The position numbers and the translations under genes are program-made. This document shows positions 1 to 5,034 of a DNA stretch of 10,112 nt, in pieces. How positions within the stretch are numbered: the stretch's first letter is position 1; every line of letters starts with the position of its first letter. Below the pieces are notes generated by a model. The model did no database searches. It saw nothing but the letters and a program-made list of their open reading frames with translations, and was not told where the DNA came from. Source of the stretch: Methanosarcinales archaeon (GTDB lineage: Archaea; Halobacteriota; Methanosarcinia; Methanotrichales; Methanotrichaceae); contig JAAEEW010000064.1 of assembly GCA_013415595.1 (NCBI GenBank), forward strand, positions 1 through 10,112. The letters are read 5' to 3'.

Positions 1-439
1 CCCGGCTCCGCCTCTCTGCCTCGCCGAAGGCCGCCTCGATCCTTTCCTCCTCACGTCCCAGGGCCTGCAGGGCCAGCCCCCGCCAGTACCAGGCATGGAA
101 GTCGCCGCCGTCCAGGGCGATGGTTCGGTCGAAGCAGGCCAGGGCCTCCTCAAAGCGGTTCAGCCGGAAGAGCAAAAATCCCTTCAGCCGCCAGGAGGTC
201 GTATCCCGGGCCTCGATCTTTATGGCCTCCTCCAGGGCGCGGATGGCGCTCAGGTACTGGCCAGCGATCCCCAGCAAAACACCGCTATGCCGCCAGGCCT
301 CCCCGAAGTCCGGCCGCCTGCTTACGGCCTGCTGGTAGCAGCGAAAGGCCTGATCTATCTCTGCGTTCCTGAGGTGGCCGTCTCCCAGCCCCAGCCACTC
401 CTCCGGGGTGAGGCGCTTCCAGGGAAGGTTTAGCTTCAT
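1..439 (-). CDS. TPR-repeat protein, partial (C-terminus beyond window)
   Basis: Reading the minus strand from the ATG at 439 gives an uninterrupted frame of 146 codons that leaves the window. The protein begins MKLNLPWKRLTPEEWLGLGD and contains about three tetratricopeptide-like units. Their signatures are: AFRCYQQAV..RPDFGEAWRHSGVLL (about residues 32-57), AIRALEEAIKIEARDTTSWRLKGFLL (about 65-90), and EEALACFDRTIALDGGDFHAWYWRGLAL (about 95-122). These show the W/Y, G/A and L spacing of TPR helices. TPRs form a scaffold for protein-protein contact; no catalytic domain or signal peptide is visible, so a cytoplasmic adaptor role is inferred and the partner is unknown. An in-frame TGA at about 476-478 excludes a much longer N-terminus. 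No clear Shine-Dalgarno sequence precedes the ATG. It lies 186 bases downstream of endA on the same strand and may share its transcript. Confidence 0.85.
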   Translation of the reverse strand, partial: MKLNLPWKRLTPEEWLGLGDGHLRNAEIDQAFRCYQQAVSRRPDFGEAWRHSGVLLGIAGQYLSAIRALEEAIKIEARDTTSWRLKGFLLFRLNRFEEALACFDRTIALDGGDFHAWYWRGLALQALGREEERIEAAFGEAERRSR

Positions 440-455
440 GGAGAACAGGATCCGA

Positions 456-515
456 TCAGGGCCTATCGGGGCTCGTCAAGGCTTATCAGGGTTTGCCGGG
501 GCCTGCCAGGGCCAG
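456..515. repeat. Six degenerate 10-bp tandem repeats
   Basis: Six consecutive decamers can be read on the plus strand: TCAGGGCCTA, TCGGGGCTCG, TCAAGGCTTA, TCAGGGTTTG, CCGGGGCCTG and CCAGGGCCAG. The rough consensus is YCRGGGCYTR. The array fills much of the gap between endA and the TPR gene and ends 16 bases before the TPR start codon. A 10-bp period is close to one helical turn. No protein frame crosses it (an in-frame TGA lies inside). Function is unknown; it may be a minisatellite relic or a protein-binding array. Confidence 0.75.
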
Positions 516-625
516 GAAAGGACGACATGGCGGAAGGAGGAGAGGGAGGAGATGACGGGAATGACGTGACGGTGATTGAGACCAAATGGATGGATGGCCA
601 CGGATGGCCCCCCAAATCCCCGAAT
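516..625. other. Remainder of endA-TPR intergenic region
   Basis: This stretch is purine-rich on the plus strand (GGAGGAGAGGGAGGAG near 535-550). It holds a small perfect inverted repeat, GGCCA-CGGA-TGGCC, at 597-610, close after the endA stop codon. There is no convincing TATA box for the TPR gene and no strong U-tract, so read-through from endA is more likely than a separate promoter. Confidence 0.4.
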
Positions 626-1681
626 TCAGGGCTTCAGCCTCCGGATCTCCATATATCTCACATCTCCGTCGGAGTAGGCGAAGATCATCTGCTTGCGGAC
701 GCTGTGGGCCAGGCGCACCGCCCGGGAGATGACCGGAAGGTGAAATATGTGGGACCGGGAGACAGTGTGCACCAGGTACTCGGAGTGAGGGACCTTTTGC
801 GGTGACTCGACCTGCTTGTAAACCCGGAAGTGGGTGCCGAACTTGAATCCGGTCTTGACCACCAGCTTGTGCTCCCTCAGGTCCCGGTAGACCCGGTACT
901 TCATGGCGAAGTCGGTCTCGATCCTGGCTGCCTGCTCCTGAAACTCCTGGATGCTGATGGGCTTTCCCGATCGGTCCACCAGCTCTATCAGCCCCTTCTC
1001 CAGCAGATAGGCGGACTCCACCAGGGATAGCTGCAGCCTGCCCCCCAGGGGCTTGCCGTAAAAGCCGTGGTGATGAAGCTTCTCCGAGGCCCCTGGGTCC
1101 CACAGCACCACCCGGTCCTCCAGCAGGGTGGCCACCCCTCCCTTCTCTTCCTGCCCCATCCTTCCGACCATGGACTTCTCCCGGGCCTCGTAGTAGGTTA
1201 TGTCCCCCTCCTCGTCCACCACGGCCAGCATCAGCCTCTTTCGCATCTGCCCGGCCAGGCGGATGGGGTCCATCAGATCGCTTATGGCCACCGGGATTCG
1301 CTCGGAGATCACGGAGACGTAAAACTCGGCTGGGGTCTTTCCCGGATGGCCGCCTCGGGGGTAGACCCGGAAGTCCGGCTGGCCGGGCTGGATGTAGTAG
1401 CCCCGTTCACGCAGGTCTTTGTAGACCACGTACCGAAACTCGAAGCCCTTCTCCGCAGCCGAGCTCTGCTCAAAGAGCCTGCGAAAGTCCAGCTCCCTGC
1501 CGGACTGGAAGACCTGGATGCGGGAGCGGTCCAGGAGATAGACCGCCTCCACCAGGGACAGGTCCAGGCCATCTTTTACCGGCCTGCCGAAGTAGCCCTG
1601 ATCGTAGAGCTCCTTCACCGCTTCTGAACCGAGCCTGACCCTGTCGCCAAGCAGCCTGCCTATGAGGACCTCGTCCGGCAT
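626..1681 (-). CDS. endA: tRNA-splicing endonuclease, two-repeat archaeal type
   Basis: EndA cuts archaeal pre-tRNA at bulge-helix-bulge intron borders, leaving 2',3'-cyclic phosphate and 5'-OH ends. The 351-residue product is a tandem duplication, about twice the roughly 180-residue single-repeat enzyme, as in the homodimeric (alpha-2) class known from Archaeoglobus. Each half has an N-terminal domain (about 5-90 and 185-270; signatures YFGRPV...LSLVEAVYLL and FYGKPL...LSLVESAYLL) and a catalytic domain. In the C-terminal half the triad is readable as Y288 (FRVY), H299 (HSEYLV) and K330 (VRKQM), with spacings of 11 and 31 residues. In the N-terminal half Y107 and K148 remain but the histidine position is P117, so that half is probably structural. 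The start is ATG, 22 bases after the GAPDH-like stop, with AAAGGA upstream at rather long spacing. It is probably cotranscribed with the GAPDH-like gene. Confidence 0.95.
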   Translation of the reverse strand: MPDEVLIGRLLGDRVRLGSEAVKELYDQGYFGRPVKDGLDLSLVEAVYLLDRSRIQVFQSGRELDFRRLFEQSSAAEKGFEFRYVVYKDLRERGYYIQPGQPDFRVYPRGGHPGKTPAEFYVSVISERIPVAISDLMDPIRLAGQMRKRLMLAVVDEEGDITYYEAREKSMVGRMGQEEKGGVATLLEDRVVLWDPGASEKLHHHGFYGKPLGGRLQLSLVESAYLLEKGLIELVDRSGKPISIQEFQEQAARIETDFAMKYRVYRDLREHKLVVKTGFKFGTHFRVYKQVESPQKVPHSEYLVHTVSRSHIFHLPVISRAVRLAHSVRKQMIFAYSDGDVRYMEIRRLKP

Positions 1682-1703
1682 GGAGTTGCTCGTGGGCGTC
1701 CTT

Positions 1704-2855
1704 TCAGCAGCTCAAGCGGTCCGGCCAGATTCCGTGGACGGCGCCCAGAGCCTGATCCACCGTGCTGTGGACCCTGTCCACCGGGTAGCCGCAGCTGAGC
1801 AAGAAAGCCTCCACGTGATTGGGGACGGCAATGGACATCTGCTCCACCATGCTCACTGTCTGCATTATGGTGTACTCGCCCAGCTCGAAGGGTATGATGG
1901 CATCGGAGACCAGCAGCTCGAAGATCTCCGGGGAGACCGGCCTCTCGACTCCGGAAAGGAAGGCCTCCAGGATCTCGCTGGTCCACTCGTGCTTCCGGCC
2001 CTCGTCCTGGTAGGGCATCACTACTACCTCTCTGGTCCTGGCCAGCTCATCCTTCAGCTCGGCCGGGGTGGGCTTGCCCTTGAACACCAGGTTGAGGAAG
2101 TTGGTATGGGGCATGGTGGTGGGCACCTTGGACGCCCGGATGGCGAACTTGACCTCCTCGAAGACCGTTCCGGCATCGGTTCCCTGGTGACCCACGCCCT
2201 TACCGAACTGGATGGCGCTGGGGGATGCCCGGACCACGGTGTGAGGGTCGCCGTGCCTGCGGTCGATGTTTCCGAGAATGGCGCACAGTCCCAGAGGCCT
2301 GGCAGCCAGAGCCAGCCTGGACAGGCCGGTGGTGTTGCAGCTTGTGCACTGCACGAGCTTCGGCTTGGCCTTCAGGAACATCTCGTAGTTCTCCAGGCCG
2401 AAGAAGAACTCCCGGTTGAAGTCCTGGGCCAGCTCATCGGATATCTCGAACTTCTTCTCCTTTAGCTCCTCCACGATGTCCTTGCGGTGAGCTCCTCCCA
2501 TAAGGGCCACGAAGCAGTCGTGCTCCAAACCGGCCTTCACGTATGGGGTCTCCTGGTCTCCGGGGGTTCCCACCATTATGAAATCCGAGTTGGCAAAGAA
2601 GTCCTCGTATGCTCCCGCCACCTTGAAGCCGGCGCTCTCCCACTTCGCCCTGTCCGCGTCGTCGCTGACGTAAGCCTTGACATCACAGAGCCGGGTCATC
2701 TTGCTCAGCATGGATTTGGCCCTGGCGTGGGGCTTTCTGAGAAGCACATTCAGATCTCCACCTATTCCGGCGGCGTCCTTGACCGCTTTGGTGGCAAAGA
2801 TTGTTCTCTTGCTCTCGGTACCGTCAAAACCGATAAAGCCAGCGTTTTTATCCAA
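1704..2855 (-). CDS. Divergent archaeal (type II) glyceraldehyde-3-phosphate dehydrogenase-like oxidoreductase
   Basis: The 383-residue product aligns by eye with archaeal type II GAPDH, usually about 335-345 residues. The catalytic cysteine motif is TSCNTTGLSR (C173), followed by an RR pair (R199-R200) matching the conserved RRxADP region. The catalytic histidine motif is VPTTMPH (H250), matching VPTTLMH of the family. The C-terminal segment MQTVSMVEQMSIAVPNHVEA resembles the family's YYMQAVHQESDIVPENVDAV. Family members interconvert glyceraldehyde 3-phosphate and 1,3-bisphosphoglycerate with NAD(P). The oddity is the N-terminus: the usual NGYGTxGKR dinucleotide loop reads IGFDGTESKR, with one residue inserted and the last glycine replaced by serine, and about 30 extra residues lie before the active-site cysteine. 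The cofactor or substrate may therefore differ from ordinary GAPDH. The start is TTG at 2855, because an in-frame TGA lies 6 bases upstream; GGAAGTGA at 2862-2869 is a good ribosome-binding site. It is the first gene of a unit with endA. Confidence 0.85.
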   Translation of the reverse strand: MDKNAGFIGFDGTESKRTIFATKAVKDAAGIGGDLNVLLRKPHARAKSMLSKMTRLCDVKAYVSDDADRAKWESAGFKVAGAYEDFFANSDFIMVGTPGDQETPYVKAGLEHDCFVALMGGAHRKDIVEELKEKKFEISDELAQDFNREFFFGLENYEMFLKAKPKLVQCTSCNTTGLSRLALAARPLGLCAILGNIDRRHGDPHTVVRASPSAIQFGKGVGHQGTDAGTVFEEVKFAIRASKVPTTMPHTNFLNLVFKGKPTPAELKDELARTREVVVMPYQDEGRKHEWTSEILEAFLSGVERPVSPEIFELLVSDAIIPFELGEYTIMQTVSMVEQMSIAVPNHVEAFLLSCGYPVDRVHSTVDQALGAVHGIWPDRLSC

Positions 2856-2861
2856 GCTCGA

Positions 2862-2900
2862 TCACTTCCTGGGGCAACTCTCCCCTCGAGGATATTTTAA
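2862..2900 (-). promoter_or_regulatory. TATA box and ribosome-binding site of the GAPDH-like gene
   Basis: On the minus strand TTAAAATAT (2900-2892) is a TATA-like element about 40 bases before the TTG start. The predicted transcript would begin near 2870. GGAAGTGA (2869-2862) differs at one base from the perfect anti-SD complement and lies 6 bases before the TTG, supporting that unusual start codon. Confidence 0.55.
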
Positions 2901-3014
2901 CTTTTGGGAGTAACGGGGCAATTCTGGACCATTGCCCGATGGTGCCGATTGTCTATAACCGGCCTTCACAGATCCAATGTGTGTCGAATATTCAAGGAAA
3001 CCTACACGTATCAT
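2862..3014 (-). CDS. Possible 50-codon leader ORF upstream of the GAPDH-like gene
   Basis: A minus-strand frame opens at ATG 3014 (MIRVGFLEYSTH...) and stops at TGA 2862-2864, six bases before the TTG start of the GAPDH-like gene and in the same frame as it. A TATA-like AATATTTA (3047-3040) lies about the right distance upstream for a leaderless start at this ATG. I recognise no family and the composition is not clearly protein-like. It would also run across the TATA box proposed for the downstream gene. Chance is a serious alternative, since a 50-codon frame is not rare in this sequence. Confidence 0.15.
   Translation of the reverse strand: MIRVGFLEYSTHIGSVKAGYRQSAPSGNGPELPRYSQKLKYPRGESCPRK
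2916..2937. repeat. 7-bp perfect inverted repeat upstream of the GAPDH-like promoter
   Basis: GGGCAAT (2916-2922) and ATTGCCC (2931-2937) form a perfect inverted repeat around an 8-base centre. It lies 15-45 bases upstream of the proposed TATA box of the minus-strand GAPDH-like gene. That position suits an activator- or repressor-binding site; an RNA hairpin is the alternative if transcription starts further upstream. Confidence 0.5.
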
Positions 3015-3195
3015 GGTTACATTACCGGTGGCTACAAACTAAATATTTTTATTTACTTATTCTTAAAGCAGCCGGAGGTCTCTCTGCCATGGCTTGGCGT
3101 ACCACTCCCCTCAGACCACGATCTATACAATGAAAAAATATAATTTAAAATGGGTCCCTGCCTGGAAAAATGACCGAGGTCCTTTGATCTTCCCA
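2938..3195. other. Non-coding gap between the GAPDH-like and APS-kinase-like genes
   Basis: No convincing gene is seen. The stretch holds an AT-rich block (3036-3066) containing TATTTTTATTTACTT, which recurs downstream of mc1, and an A-rich run near 3132-3148. On the minus strand that run reads as T6 within an AT-rich block and could help end the APS-kinase-like transcript. Long plus-strand frames here have no recognisable product and no start signal. Confidence 0.5.
3044..3058. repeat. 15-bp AT-rich motif, copy 1 of 2
   Basis: TATTTTTATTTACTT occurs here and again, identically, at 4437-4451 after mc1. Read on the plus strand it is a U-rich terminator-like tract. On the minus strand it is an A-rich stretch next to a TATA-like element. 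Low complexity makes shared ancestry uncertain. Confidence 0.45.
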
Positions 3196-3273
3196 GAATT
3201 TCGAAAAATTCGTCCGGCTGGGGGGGTCATGGGCAGGCGTGGAATGTTCAGCCACCGGAAACCGTCCGGCGGC
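3196..3273 (-). terminator. Possible 3'-end structures of the APS-kinase-like transcript
   Basis: Downstream of the APS-kinase-like stop codon (3317) the minus-strand transcript contains a GC-rich hairpin. Its arms are 3251-3258 and 3266-3273, 8 bp with one mismatch. It is followed by a short AT palindrome with a T5 run at 3196-3211. No single strong U-tract follows the GC hairpin directly, so this is only a plausible end region. Confidence 0.3.
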
Positions 3274-3316
3274 AAAGATCACCCGGCTGCCTGGGGGCCC
3301 TCCCTGCCGCCCGGAG

Positions 3317-3853
3317 TCATGGCGCGAAGATCTCCCTTATCCTGCGGGCCACCAGCTCTGCGCACTGATCCGGGTCCATCTTCGAGGAGTCCACCGCTAT
3401 CTCGGCAGAGAGGGGCTCTTCGTAGGCCACACCCACACCGGGAACCGTCGCCCCTTTTCCAGCCTTCTTATAGATGTCCCGGGGAGAGAACTCCGCCTTT
3501 CGCACTGCCTCCCGGGCCATGCAAACCTCCAGGGGAGCCTGCACGAAGACCTCGGCAAAGTGGGGGATCAGGCCTCTGGCCAGATCTCTGTACCTGCGCC
3601 TGTTGGCGGTGGCGTCCACGATGACGTTGACTCCGGCCTCGTAGAGCAGCATGGCCATGTAGGCCAGGCTGGCGTAGACTATCTCCCTCTCTTCCTCTGT
3701 GTACCTGGGCTGGGGGGTGATCACCCTTCTTACCTCGTCCAGCTGCAGTGTCCTGGAGGGGATGCCCATCTCCTCCAGCAGGGCTTTGGTTCGCTGTGCG
3801 ATGGTGGTCTTGCCGCATCCTGGAAGGCCGGTAAACCAGACGACCCACGTCAT
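3317..3853 (-). CDS. cysC: Adenylylsulfate (APS) kinase-like P-loop kinase
   Basis: CysC phosphorylates adenosine 5'-phosphosulfate with ATP to give PAPS in the cytoplasm. The 178-residue product has a Walker A loop GLPGCGKTT (residues 9-17), where typical APS kinases read GLSGAGKST. It also has LDEVR (38-42) in the position of the LDGDxxR substrate motif, a VIVDAT strand (77-82), and the late motifs IYKKAGKG (117-124) and VAYEEPLSAEI (132-142), which match the family's LYKKA and YE-P regions. The overall size and order fit CysC (about 175-200 residues). The active-site variants and the lack of a sulfate adenylyltransferase neighbour mean the true substrate could be a related nucleotide. I start it at ATG 3853 rather than 3952: the P-loop strand begins right there and a TATA box lies 23-30 bases upstream, giving a leaderless message. 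It is divergent from mc1. Confidence 0.85.
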   Translation of the reverse strand: MTWVVWFTGLPGCGKTTIAQRTKALLEEMGIPSRTLQLDEVRRVITPQPRYTEEEREIVYASLAYMAMLLYEAGVNVIVDATANRRRYRDLARGLIPHFAEVFVQAPLEVCMAREAVRKAEFSPRDIYKKAGKGATVPGVGVAYEEPLSAEIAVDSSKMDPDQCAELVARRIREIFAP

Positions 3854-3875
3854 AATCAGTAATGACTTTGCGTCG

Positions 3876-3883
3876 AATAAATA
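3876..3883 (-). promoter_or_regulatory. TATA box for the APS-kinase-like gene (leaderless)
   Basis: Minus-strand TATTTATT (3883-3876) is centred about 26 bases before the ATG at 3853, which is the usual archaeal distance to the transcription start. No Shine-Dalgarno sequence precedes the ATG, consistent with a leaderless mRNA. This spacing also argues against the upstream in-frame ATG at 3952. Confidence 0.6.
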
Positions 3884-3975
3884 GCCATCCCTGTCTCGCG
3901 AACCCCGGCCCCTGGAGGCCCGACTTTTTCGAGTAGCCGCGAAAACTGTCAAGAATTCCTAAGGCGGAACAAAAA

Positions 3976-4048
3976 ATTAATATAAGGGTATTTGATATAT
4001 AGACATGCAGCAAGGCAAAAGCCTTTGTAGCTAAGGGTAATCCGAGGT
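3976..4048 (+). promoter_or_regulatory. mc1 promoter, 5' leader and ribosome-binding site
   Basis: Two TATA-like elements lie upstream of mc1: TTAATATAAGG (3977-3987) and TTTGATATATAG (3991-4002). The second would start transcription near 4022. GAGGT (4044-4048) is a good ribosome-binding site 7 bases before the ATG. A small perfect hairpin, AAGGC-AAAA-GCCTT, spans 4012-4025 and could sit at or just before the mRNA 5' end. Confidence 0.55.
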
Positions 4049-4055
4049 ATAAAAA

Positions 4056-4343
4056 ATGGCCGAAAAAAAGGATGATGGGAAGAGGAACTTTGCTCTCAGG
4101 GATGAGCAGGGTAACGAGATAGGGGTTTTTAGCGGCAAGCAGCCAAGGCAGGCTGCGTTGAAGGCAGCCAACCGGGGATTTACCGATATCAGACTGAGGG
4201 AGCGGGGAACAAAGAAGGTTCACATCTTCGTGGGCGAGAGACACGAGGTTCCAAAGCCCGCCAACGCTCCAGCCTGGATGCCAGAGAAAATCTGGAAGCC
4301 CAATGTCAAGAAGATCGGCATCGAAAAGCTGGACAAGATCTGA
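4056..4343 (+). CDS. mc1: Chromosomal protein MC1 (archaeal DNA-bending architectural protein)
   Basis: MC1 is a small, abundant, monomeric nucleoid protein that binds and sharply bends double-stranded DNA and prefers distorted or four-way DNA. The 95-residue product matches the known MC1 pattern throughout: RNFALRDEQGNEIGVFSGKQ (residues 10-29), PRQAALKAANRG (30-41), DIRLRERGTKKVHIFVG (44-60), and the C-terminal APAWMPEKIWKPNVKK (71-86) that carries the WMPEKI hallmark. Length agrees with the usual 93 or so residues; the acidic loop region before DIRLRERG is a little shorter than in Methanosarcina proteins. The protein is lysine/arginine-rich, as expected for a DNA binder. The start is supported by GAGGT 7 bases upstream. 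It is monocistronic, with its own promoter and a T-rich end region. The family is typical of Methanosarcinales and supports the taxonomic guess. Confidence 0.97.
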   Translation: MAEKKDDGKRNFALRDEQGNEIGVFSGKQPRQAALKAANRGFTDIRLRERGTKKVHIFVGERHEVPKPANAPAWMPEKIWKPNVKKIGIEKLDKI

Positions 4344-4628
4344 GCACCTGAACCCTCGGAGCACAGCTCGATCAAAGCGTCACCAGACTTAGAACGTGCG
4401 ACCTGACGTTTGGATAGCTGTGCTTGCCTCCGGATTTATTTTTATTTACTTTTAACTTATATTTCTGTAGCCACTTCTGGAGGAGTCTTCTCGGCCCCAT
4501 GGTGACCGCCGATCTATGGCGTTCTAATGCCTCCCAGTCAATCAAAAAGCGATGGATGGCAGCCTCGATGAGTGGCTCTGCAAAAAGGAATCCAGGCAGA
4601 TTCTCTGGCAGGCCTGCCATGGCCATGC
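4344..4628. other. Convergent gap between mc1 and rpl12
   Basis: Apart from the T-rich block at 4435-4464, no element is clear. Frames on both strands cross it (for example an 84-codon minus-strand frame, 4372-4626) but none has a ribosome-binding site or a recognisable family. I regard it as untranslated 3' sequence between two convergent units. Confidence 0.4.
4435..4464 (+). terminator. T-rich terminator region of mc1
   Basis: About 90 bases after the mc1 stop codon a strongly T-rich stretch with T3, T5, T3 and T4 runs follows on the plus strand, with no strong hairpin directly before it. Archaeal RNA polymerase ends transcription at such U-tracts. The 15-mer TATTTTTATTTACTT (4437-4451) is shared with 3044-3058. 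Confidence 0.5.
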
Positions 4629-4675
4629 AAAAATTGGGGTGCTGGAGTCCAGCACCTCCAGAAATTGGAAAAAAA
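4629..4675 (-). terminator. End of the nusG-ribosomal operon: U7, hairpin, U5
   Basis: Ten bases after the rpl12 stop codon the minus-strand transcript has a T7 run (4675-4669). It is followed by a perfect 9-bp inverted repeat (GGTGCTGGA and TCCAGCACC, 4638-4656, one central base) and then a T5 run (4633-4629). Either U-tract could stop archaeal polymerase; the second has classic hairpin-plus-U form. Confidence 0.7.
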
Positions 4676-4684
4676 GAGCTGCAG

Positions 4685-5002
4685 TTAACCGAAGAGCGCT
4701 CCGAGCCCTTCGATTCCGCTCTCTTCAGACTCTTCCTTGTCCTCTTCTGCTTCCTCGGCCTTGGCCTCGGGAGCAGCCTTTCCGCCAGCGGCTGCTGCCG
4801 GTGCGGCGGCTGCGGCCACGGGCATGGCCGTGGCTGTGGACAGGACCTTCTCGATGTCTACGCCCTCAAGGGCTGCTACCAGTGCTTTGATCCTCACGTC
4901 GTCAGCAGTGACGCCAGCAGCCTGGAGGATATTCTTGATGCCCTCCTCGCTTACATCCTTGCCGGAGCTGTGAAGTAACAGTGCTGCATACACATATTCC
5001 AT
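4685..5002 (-). CDS. rpl12: Large-subunit ribosomal protein L12 (P1), acidic stalk protein
   Basis: Archaeal L12/aP1 forms dimers bound to the L10 (P0) spine helix, making the flexible stalk that recruits translational GTPases. The 105-residue product has the helical dimerisation/P0-binding domain MEYVYAALLLHSSGKDVSEE (residues 1-20) continuing through NILQAAGVTADDVRIKALVAALEG. An Ala-rich hinge follows (about 60-82, with runs of alanine), then an acidic tail (EEAEEDKEESEESG) and the C-terminal LGALFG that contacts elongation factors. Length is normal for archaea. A full ribosome-binding sequence, GAGGTGA, lies 8 bases before the ATG. It is 32 bases downstream of rpl10 and last in the operon, where strong initiation may help give the multiple copies per ribosome that the stalk needs. 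Confidence 0.97.
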   Translation of the reverse strand: MEYVYAALLLHSSGKDVSEEGIKNILQAAGVTADDVRIKALVAALEGVDIEKVLSTATAMPVAAAAAPAAAAGGKAAPEAKAEEAEEDKEESEESGIEGLGALFG

Positions 5003-5034
5003 CTTAATTCACCTCGAATTATTACTATTACCAC

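Noticed and set aside
456..515. CRISPR-like array
   Set aside because: The units are only 10 bp, directly adjacent with no spacers, and degenerate; no cas gene is present.
486..1103. 205-codon minus-strand frame overlapping the end of endA
   Set aside because: It lies in another frame of the clear endA gene; its Gly/Pro/Arg-rich composition is typical of a GC-rich shadow frame.
1662..2465. 267-codon plus-strand frame opposite the GAPDH-like gene
   Set aside because: It is antisense to a gene with conserved catalytic motifs and has no family resemblance or ribosome-binding site.
3094..3862. Plus-strand frames of 176 and 207 codons antisense to the APS-kinase-like gene
   Set aside because: They are shadows of the kinase, rich in Pro/Arg/Ser, and without recognisable domains.
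3853..3952. N-terminal extension of the APS-kinase-like protein to ATG 3952
   Set aside because: The extra 33 residues are Arg/Ser-rich, precede the first beta strand of the P-loop fold and include the TATA box of the leaderless start at 3853.
3468..4364. 298-codon minus-strand frame crossing cysC and antisense to mc1
   Set aside because: It runs antisense through mc1, through the divergent promoter and out of frame in the kinase; no single real gene could explain it.
4372..4626. 84-codon minus-strand frame between mc1 and rpl12
   Set aside because: It begins right after the operon terminator, has no ribosome-binding site or promoter, overlaps the mc1 terminator region and matches no family I know. 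It is the least certain rejection in the window.
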